Below, one piece after another: positions 6,363-7,173 of a DNA stretch of 7,173 bases. The notes beneath the pieces are model-generated. The model made no database searches, was not told the origin of the DNA, and saw nothing but the letters and a program-made list of their open reading frames with translations. Origin of the DNA: Betaproteobacteria bacterium (GTDB lineage Bacteria; Pseudomonadota; Gammaproteobacteria; Burkholderiales; CAIKXV01); the NCBI GenBank assembly GCA_947456915.1, contig CANGUQ010000189.1, positions 1 through 7,173 of the forward strand, in the 5' to 3' direction. The translations under genes were made by a program, and so were the position numbers. Numbering within the stretch: position 1 is the stretch's first letter; each line of letters starts with the position of its first letter.

Positions 6363-6399
6363 CGCGGGTTCGTACACCTCCGACAACAGCGGACCCGCG
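6363..6399. promoter_or_regulatory. Imperfect palindrome / leader hairpin upstream of SBP-3
   Basis: CGCGGGTTCG (6363-6372) pairs with CGGACCCGCG (6390-6399) over 10 positions, with a single G-T(U) pair, around a 17-base loop. It ends 7 bases before the SBP-3 ribosome binding site. It could be an operator for a dimeric regulator or an RNA stem in the leader. There is no T-run, so it is not an intrinsic terminator. I saw no strong -35/-10 pair for SBP-3; a TAGACT at 6351-6356 resembles a -10 but has no matching -35. Confidence 0.45.
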
Positions 6400-6406
6400 A
6401 TCGTCC

Positions 6407-6413
6407 GGGGAGG
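6407..6413 (+). promoter_or_regulatory. Ribosome binding site of SBP-3
   Basis: GGGGAGG lies 3 bases before the ATG at 6417 (GGAG core 4 bases away). The spacing is short. A second in-frame ATG at 6432 (codon 6) would be 18 bases from the site and is less likely. Confidence 0.5.
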
Positions 6414-6416
6414 CCG

Positions 6417-7173
6417 ATGAGTTCGTTCGCGATGGCGTGCGCTGCGGCAGGCGCACTCTTCGTTGCCGCAGCCGCTGCTGCGCAGGCGCCTGCGTGGCCG
6501 GCCAGGCCGATCCGCCTCGTCACCGGATCGCAGGCGGGCGGCGGTACCGATCTGACCGCGCGCGCGATCCAGCAGCCGCTCGCGCCGCTGCTGGGCGTCC
6601 AGGTGATCGTCGACAACCGTCCCGGAACAGCCGGCATGCTCGCCAACGAGTTCGTCGCGCGCCAGCCCGCCGACGGCTACACGCTGCTGATCCAGCCCGG
6701 ATCGTTCGTCACCATCAGCCCGCAGCTCAATGCGAGCCCCGCCTGGCCGACGCTGCAGCACCTTGCGCCGGTAATTCAGGTGAGCACCTACGATCTGGTG
6801 CTGGTCGCGCACCCGTCGGTGCCCGCGCGCAACGTGCAGGAGCTGCTCGCCGTCGCGCGCGCAAAGCCGGGTTTCGTGTCCTTCGCTTCCTCGGGCGTTG
6901 GCAGCAACTTCCACCTGGCGGGCGAACTGCTCGAGCTCGAGGCGAAGGTCGATCTGCTGCACGTGGCCTATCGCGGCAGCCCGCCGGCGGTGATCGATCT
7001 GGTCGCCGGTCGCGTGGACACGATGTTCGTGCACGTGCCCACGGTGAGGAGCCACATCGAGAGCGGCAGGCTGCGTGCACTCGCCACCACCGGCACGTCC
7101 CGCCACGCGCTGCTGCCCGCAGTGCCCACGGTGGCCGAGTCGGGCGTGAAGGCCTACGAGATCAGCGGCATCG
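6417..7173 (+). CDS. Bug/TctC-family substrate-binding protein, 3'-truncated (SBP-3)
   Basis: The first 252 codons of an expected ~320-residue protein are present, and the frame runs off the window end. The start is bounded by an in-frame TAG at 6351-6353 with no other start codon before 6417. The signal peptide is Ala-rich (cleavage near AAAQA, residues 20-24) and has no Lys or Arg before residue 30. Family blocks are AGGGTDLTAR (40-49), VIVDNRPGTAGM (63-74), PADGYTLL (84-91), LLHVAYRGSPPAVIDL (180-195) and PAVPTVAESG (234-243). The first ligand loop reads VTGSQAGGGTD where SBP-1 and SBP-2 have IPYTPGG and VPFPAGG, so its ligand probably differs. It is transcribed divergently from the SBP-2 operon. 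What follows it is outside the window. It would capture a small organic solute in the periplasm. Confidence 0.93.
   Translation, partial: MSSFAMACAAAGALFVAAAAAAQAPAWPARPIRLVTGSQAGGGTDLTARAIQQPLAPLLGVQVIVDNRPGTAGMLANEFVARQPADGYTLLIQPGSFVTISPQLNASPAWPTLQHLAPVIQVSTYDLVLVAHPSVPARNVQELLAVARAKPGFVSFASSGVGSNFHLAGELLELEAKVDLLHVAYRGSPPAVIDLVAGRVDTMFVHVPTVRSHIESGRLRALATTGTSRHALLPAVPTVAESGVKAYEISGI

Noticed and set aside
6276..7106. A 276-codon minus-strand frame opposite SBP-3
   Set aside because: Shadow frame of the same Arg/His-rich type. The plus-strand frame shows all Bug-family blocks.

Overview
This is a very GC-rich proteobacterial window with six protein-coding genes, two of them cut by the window edges. 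No RNA genes, CRISPR arrays, insertion sequences or phage genes were seen. Three separate genes encode periplasmic substrate-binding proteins of the Bug/TctC family (tripartite tricarboxylate transporter, TTT). Together with strong G/C preference at third codon positions, this points to a betaproteobacterium, most likely Burkholderiales, where this family is massively expanded. The lineage is inferred from family distribution and composition, not from a marker gene.

Layout. (1) Bases 1-2063, plus strand: the C-terminal part of an FAD-dependent oxidoreductase, followed after 12 bases by a complete Bug protein (SBP-1). (2) Bases 2064-2197: a 134-base gap between convergent genes, with no convincing terminator. 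(3) Bases 2198-6199, minus strand: a probable four-gene operon in the order SBP-2, NodB/polysaccharide-deacetylase-fold hydrolase, metal-dependent amidohydrolase and exported alpha/beta hydrolase. Spacing is 12 bases, a 4-base ATGA overlap, then 52 bases. (4) Bases 6200-6416: a divergent intergenic region with a candidate sigma70-type promoter for the minus-strand operon, three perfect tandem heptamers, and an imperfect palindrome just upstream of the rightward gene. (5) Bases 6417-7173, plus strand: the N-terminal 252 codons of a third Bug protein (SBP-3).

How the genes may work together. The minus-strand cluster looks like a small uptake-and-hydrolysis module. SBP-2 would capture a small organic acid or amide in the periplasm. 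The two hydrolases without signal peptides would cleave amide, imide or ester bonds in the cytoplasm, and the signal-peptide-bearing alpha/beta hydrolase could act in the periplasm. No TctA/TctB membrane subunits are present, so the binding proteins would have to use permeases encoded elsewhere. The substrate cannot be read from the sequence. The families are known, but this combination is a reasonable candidate for an uncharacterised catabolic pathway. I saw no evidence of a wholly new type of system.
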